The notes below the pieces were generated by a model, which ran no database searches, was not told the DNA's origin, and was given only the letters and a program-made list of their open reading frames with translations. Below are positions 14,328-17,428 of a DNA stretch of 17,428 bases, in pieces (positions within the stretch are counted from its first letter, which is position 1; the number at the start of each line of letters is the position of its first letter). The position numbers and the translations under genes are program-made. The DNA is taken from NCBI GenBank assembly GCA_040382215.1, contig JBEIFW010000062.1, positions 1 through 17,428 of the forward strand, written 5' to 3'. The DNA comes from JBEIFW01 sp040382215. GTDB lineage: Bacteria; Actinomycetota; Acidimicrobiia; Acidimicrobiales; Ilumatobacteraceae.

Positions 14328-15905
14328 ATGGTTGCGAGTGCGTCGTCGCCCGGGGTCACCGGGGTGGGGGAACCGGGAGGTCTGAGCCACCGACAGGTGA
14401 TGACGGTCCTCGCCGGATTGCTGCTGTGCGTGTTCCTCTCGGCCGTCGACGCCACGATCGTGTCGACGGCGCTGCCCACCATCGCCGGCGAGCTCGGCGG
14501 GCTCGATCACATGAGTTGGATCGTTACGGCGTACCTGCTCACGTCAACCGCAGTCACGCCGCTGTTCGGCAAGGTCTCCGACCTCGTCGGCCGGCAACGG
14601 GTGTTGCAAGTGGCGCTCGCCGTGTTCTTCGTCGGATCGATCCTGTGCGGCGCAGCGCAGAGCATCACGCAACTCGTGCTGGCCCGCGGGCTGCAGGGCA
14701 TCGGCGGTGGCGGCCTCCAGGCGCTTGCGTTCGTCGTCCTCGGCGATCTGCTGTCGCCCCGCGAGCGCGGCCGCTACATGGGGTACTTCACCGGCACCTA
14801 CGCCCTGTCCGGCCTCGCCGGCCCGCTGATCGGCGGGTTCGTGGTCGACGCCGGATCGCTCGGCTGGCGCTGGATCTTCTACTTGAACGTGCCGTTGATC
14901 ATCGTCGCCGCCGTGGTCACGGTGTTCGTGCTGCGCCTGCTCCCGGTCCACCATGTACGGCGCCGGATCGACTGGGAAGGTTCGCTCCTGCTCGTGATCG
15001 GAGTCAGCTGTCTGTTGCTCTACGCCAGCCTCGGCGACGAGCAGGGCTGGGGGTCGGGCGGCGTGCTGGCCTTCGTCATGGCCGGGATCGTCCTGTGCGG
15101 CATCTTCATCTGGCAAGAGACCCGGGCCGCGGAACCCATCCTGCCGATGCGGCTCTTCCGCGACCGGGTCGTGGCGCTCGGCATGGCGCTCGCCTTCTTC
15201 GCCGGCGGCACGACGATGGCCGCGAACGTCTACCTGCCGCTGTTCCTGCAGACCGTCGCCGGCGCGAGCGCCACTCGTGCCGGCCTGCTGCTCGCCCCGA
15301 TGATGCTGACGCTCACGGTGATGTCGATCCTCGCCGGGCGGCACCTCACCCGGACAGGTCGGTACCGGACCCTGATCCGCACCGGGCCGATCATCCTGCT
15401 GATCGGCACCATCGGGCTCACCCGTCTCGACGTGCGCGCCGAAGTCTGGCACGCCACGCCGTGGATGCTCGTGCTCGGCTGCGGCATGGGTATGTTCATG
15501 CCACCGCTGTCGGTCGCCATCCAGAACGCCGTCGGTTTCTCGGACCTCGGCGTCGTCACCTCGGCCAACACGTTCTTCCGCACCCTCGGCCAGACCTACG
15601 GGGTGGCCGCGATGGGTGCCGTGCTGTTCGCCACCCTGCGCTCGGAGATCCTCGACCGCTTGCCGAACGTCGCCGGGCTCGACGTCCGCCAACTGGTGGG
15701 CAGCCCCAAGGCGATCCGCGCCCTCCCTCCGGAGCAGCGCGACGCAGTGATCGCCGCCGTCGCTGCGGGGGTCCACCGCGTCTATCTCGTGGCCGTGCCG
15801 CTCGCGGCGCTCGTCGCCGTGCTGGCGTGGTTCGTCCCCGAACGGACGCTTCGCACCACCTCGGGCATGGCCGAAGCCCGCGCCCAGGCGGCCCCGGTCG
15901 ACTGA
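14328..15905 (+). CDS. DHA2-family (EmrB/QacA type) multidrug efflux transporter
   Basis: A 525-residue major-facilitator pump of the 14-helix DHA2 type, which exports drugs or metabolites by proton antiport across the inner membrane. Signatures: the first-helix motif LSAVDATIVSTALPTI with Asp41 (38-53), motif A GKVSDLVGRQR (81-91), motif C-like SGLAGPLIGGFVVD (162-175), and WRWIFYLNVP (181-190), which is typical of EmrB/QacA proteins. The length agrees with the family. The ATG at 14328 is supported by GGGGGA six bases upstream. It is divergent from the P450 gene, with the P450 GTG 100 bases away, so the two may share control. No outer partner (EmrA) is nearby, as expected in actinomycetes. 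The substrate is unknown. Confidence 0.94.
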   Translation: MVASASSPGVTGVGEPGGLSHRQVMTVLAGLLLCVFLSAVDATIVSTALPTIAGELGGLDHMSWIVTAYLLTSTAVTPLFGKVSDLVGRQRVLQVALAVFFVGSILCGAAQSITQLVLARGLQGIGGGGLQALAFVVLGDLLSPRERGRYMGYFTGTYALSGLAGPLIGGFVVDAGSLGWRWIFYLNVPLIIVAAVVTVFVLRLLPVHHVRRRIDWEGSLLLVIGVSCLLLYASLGDEQGWGSGGVLAFVMAGIVLCGIFIWQETRAAEPILPMRLFRDRVVALGMALAFFAGGTTMAANVYLPLFLQTVAGASATRAGLLLAPMMLTLTVMSILAGRHLTRTGRYRTLIRTGPIILLIGTIGLTRLDVRAEVWHATPWMLVLGCGMGMFMPPLSVAIQNAVGFSDLGVVTSANTFFRTLGQTYGVAAMGAVLFATLRSEILDRLPNVAGLDVRQLVGSPKAIRALPPEQRDAVIAAVAAGVHRVYLVAVPLAALVAVLAWFVPERTLRTTSGMAEARAQAAPVD

Positions 15906-16010
15906 TCGAGGGGGTCCCCCGACCGACTGCAGCACCGACCAACGGCCCGAACGGACAGGACCTCCGGAAGCACCGTCCGACGGACGAGACCGGCAGGCTG
16001 CACTCGACAC

Positions 16011-16023
16011 GGGGCTGCGCCCC
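16011..16023 (+). repeat. Small GC hairpin before the SHOCT gene
   Basis: GGGGC-TGC-GCCCC, a 5-base stem with 3-base loop, lies just before the GGGGAG ribosome site (16027-16032) of the SHOCT gene. Its CCCC arm could pair with either its own GGGG or the ribosome site, so it might affect translation; it might also be a weak terminator after the pump gene. There is no T run. Confidence 0.25.
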
Positions 16024-16037
16024 GAAGGGGAGAGGCC

Positions 16038-16298
16038 ATGCACCGGGGGTACTGGGACGACGGCTGGGGCTGGTGGTTGGGAATGGGCATCACGATGGTC
16101 ATCGGTTCCGCCATCGTGATCGCCGTGGTGATCGCCCTGTTGCGCCGCAACGACCGAGCGCCGGTCACCCCCTTTGCACCACCCCACGTCGATCGCCCCG
16201 ACGCCCGGAGCATCCTTGACGAGCGCCTCGCCCGGGGTGAGATCGAACCAGACGAGTACCACCGTCGGCGCGAGGCGCTCGACACCGCCCGCCGCTGA
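16038..16298 (+). CDS. SHOCT domain small membrane protein
   Basis: An 86-residue protein with one membrane helix and a cytoplasmic SHOCT domain. The N-terminus is aromatic and Gly/Trp-rich (MHRGYWDDGWGWWLGMG), the helix covers about residues 14-35 and ends in RRN, a Pro-rich link follows, and residues 57-84 form the SHOCT motif ARSILDERLARGEIEPDEYH. SHOCT is a short C-terminal helix pair thought to aid oligomerisation in many small bacterial membrane proteins; no catalytic role is known. The ATG at 16038 is preceded by GGGGAG five bases upstream. A 132-base gap separates it from the pump gene and 71 bases from the next gene. Confidence 0.9.
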   Translation: MHRGYWDDGWGWWLGMGITMVIGSAIVIAVVIALLRRNDRAPVTPFAPPHVDRPDARSILDERLARGEIEPDEYHRRREALDTARR

Positions 16299-16303
16299 CG
16301 CTG

Positions 16304-16323
16304 CGTACGCCTGGGCCGTACGC
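16304..16323. repeat. Pair of CGTACGC direct repeats
   Basis: CGTACGC occurs at 16304-16310 and 16317-16323, a 13-base period, each containing the palindrome CGTACG. They lie in the 71-base spacer before the luciferase-like gene, about 50 bases from its GTG, where an operator could sit. Chance is not excluded. Confidence 0.3.
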
Positions 16324-16369
16324 TTTCGGGGCGGCCGGCGCCGGAGCCGGCTGCTTCCGGGGAGGGGCC

Positions 16370-17428
16370 GTGACCGCGACGATCGCCGTACCACCACTCG
16401 GGCTCACGACGCTGGGCGACCATCTCCCCGACCCGAACACCGGCTGGCGGCCAACCGAACCGGCGCGCTTCCGGGAGTTCGTGGAGCTCGGGGTGACTGC
16501 AGAGGAACTCGGGTTCGCAGCGTTCCATCTCGGCGAGCACCACTTCTGCGACTACGTGCTCTCGTCGCCGATCCCGATCCTCGCCGCAGTCGGCGAGCGC
16601 ACTCGCCGACTGCGCCTGTCGACCGCAGTGAGCCTGCTCCCCCAACACGATCCGGTTCTCGTCGCCGAGGACTACGCAACGGTGGACGTGCTCTCCGAAG
16701 GGCGGGCCGAACTGATCGCAGGTCGCGGCGTGTTCCGAGGCCTGTACGAGCAGTTCGGCCAGGACCCCGACGCCTCTGAGGAGCTGCTGGTCGAATCCGT
16801 TTCGCTCCTGCGCCAACTCTGGACCGAGACCGACGTGACCTGGTCGGGCCGCATCCGCCCGCCGCTCAGCGGTGTGACCGTCACCCCTCGGCCGGTGCAG
16901 GCTCCGCACCCGCCGATCGTGCTCTCCGCCAGCTCGCCGGGCTCCGCCCGACGAGCTGCGGCGCTCGGCTGCCCGATCGCCATCCCGACCATCTCGACCG
17001 GGGTCGAGCTGCCGAACGAGATCGCCCGCACCTACCGGGACGCCTGGGCCGCAACTGGGCGGGACCCTGCGGCGGCCATCGTGATCCTCCACGTCCACTG
17101 CTACGTCGGGGCCGGCACCACTGCCGAGGCCGCCGACCGGTGGATGCCGCATCAGGTGTCCTACCTGCGGTGGGTGCTCGACAACGTGCGCAACCCGTCG
17201 ACCCCGATGCCGCCGGCATGGACCTCGGCCGGCACGCCGCAGTCGCAGGCGGTGTGCGGTTCGGTCGACGACGTGGCCGCCGAGATCGCCCGGCGGCTCG
17301 ACGCGATCGGGGGTGCCGACCGTCTGCTCGTCCAGACCGACCAGGCCTCGTTCCCCGTCGCCGAGGTGTACGCATCGATGGCCCGCCTCACCGGTCACGT
17401 CATGCCTCAGGTGGCCGAGCGCCTGGCC
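16370..17428 (+). CDS. Luciferase-like (LLM class) flavin-dependent oxidoreductase, partial
   Basis: A bacterial-luciferase-like monooxygenase with a TIM-barrel fold that uses reduced FMN or F420. The 353 visible codons have no stop and reach the window edge, so the C-terminus is missing; family members are usually near this length, so little is probably lost. Features: N-terminal strand VPPLGLTTLGDHLPDPNTGW, EELGFAAFHLGEHHF (the LGEHH motif is typical), TRRLRLSTAVSLLPQHDPV, LSEGRAELIAGRGVF, the TPRPVQAPHPPIVLSASSPG segment and the YRDAWAATGRDP stretch. GTG at 16370 follows GGGGAGG at a short distance. The substrate is unknown. It might be controlled by the repeat pair upstream. Confidence 0.91.
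   Translation, partial: MTATIAVPPLGLTTLGDHLPDPNTGWRPTEPARFREFVELGVTAEELGFAAFHLGEHHFCDYVLSSPIPILAAVGERTRRLRLSTAVSLLPQHDPVLVAEDYATVDVLSEGRAELIAGRGVFRGLYEQFGQDPDASEELLVESVSLLRQLWTETDVTWSGRIRPPLSGVTVTPRPVQAPHPPIVLSASSPGSARRAAALGCPIAIPTISTGVELPNEIARTYRDAWAATGRDPAAAIVILHVHCYVGAGTTAEAADRWMPHQVSYLRWVLDNVRNPSTPMPPAWTSAGTPQSQAVCGSVDDVAAEIARRLDAIGGADRLLVQTDQASFPVAEVYASMARLTGHVMPQVAERLA

Noticed and set aside
14228..14329. P450 start at the ATG at 14329
   Set aside because: It would add 34 residues unlike a P450 N-terminus and overlap the divergent pump start codon. The GTG at 14227 has a good ribosome site.
14544..17398. Long minus-strand open frames across the pump, SHOCT and luciferase-like genes
   Set aside because: Same cause: the plus-strand genes have clear family motifs, and the antisense products are low-complexity charged sequence.
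1..17428. CRISPR arrays, insertion sequences, integrases, attachment sites and phage genes
   Set aside because: No repeat-spacer pattern, transposase or integrase motif, or long terminal inverted repeats were seen when reading both strands.

Overview
The window is about 17.4 kb of GC-rich DNA with GC-rich third codon positions and frequent GTG starts. It looks like an actinomycete (Actinomycetota). The class Acidimicrobiia is my best guess, from the style of the caa3 oxidase and the clpS/DUF2017 pair, but this is inference and not demonstrated. Genes are tightly packed and no stretch over 300 bases lacks a gene. No tRNA, rRNA, CRISPR array, insertion sequence or prophage was seen.

Region 1 (1-7996, minus strand) is one long aerobic-respiration cluster. 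Read in the direction of transcription it is ctaB (heme O synthase), then a three-gene set of oxidase-like membrane proteins, then ctaC (subunit II with a fused cytochrome c domain), ctaD (subunit I) and ctaE (subunit III, cut by the window edge). CtaC, CtaD and the visible part of CtaE look like a normal, active caa3-type cytochrome c oxidase. The three-gene set is the most interesting content. It consists of a subunit I homologue that keeps the family's structural motifs but has lost all heme and copper ligands except one histidine, a subunit III homologue, and a subunit IV (CtaF)-like protein extended by three more helices and an extracytoplasmic beta-rich domain with no copper ligands. Reading frames, ribosome binding sites and gene junctions are intact. 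It therefore looks like a maintained non-catalytic oxidase-like complex, not a decaying copy.

Region 2 (8061-11480, plus strand) is a compact run of clpS, a DUF2017 gene, an alpha/beta hydrolase, an unusual fusion of a peptidase-S51-like (class I glutamine-amidotransferase fold) domain to the C-terminal domains of cysteinyl-tRNA synthetase, and a CadD-type cation transporter. ctaB and clpS diverge from a 64-base spacer with few Shine-Dalgarno signals and may be read from leaderless mRNAs.

Region 3 (11692-17428) is a mosaic of short units: a pyridoxamine-phosphate-oxidase-like flavoprotein, a dienelactone hydrolase, a cytochrome P450 divergent from a 14-helix DHA2-type efflux pump, a small SHOCT-domain membrane protein, and a luciferase-like monooxygenase that runs off the end. 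These suggest oxidative metabolism or detoxification and export of small molecules, but no single pathway can be read from them.
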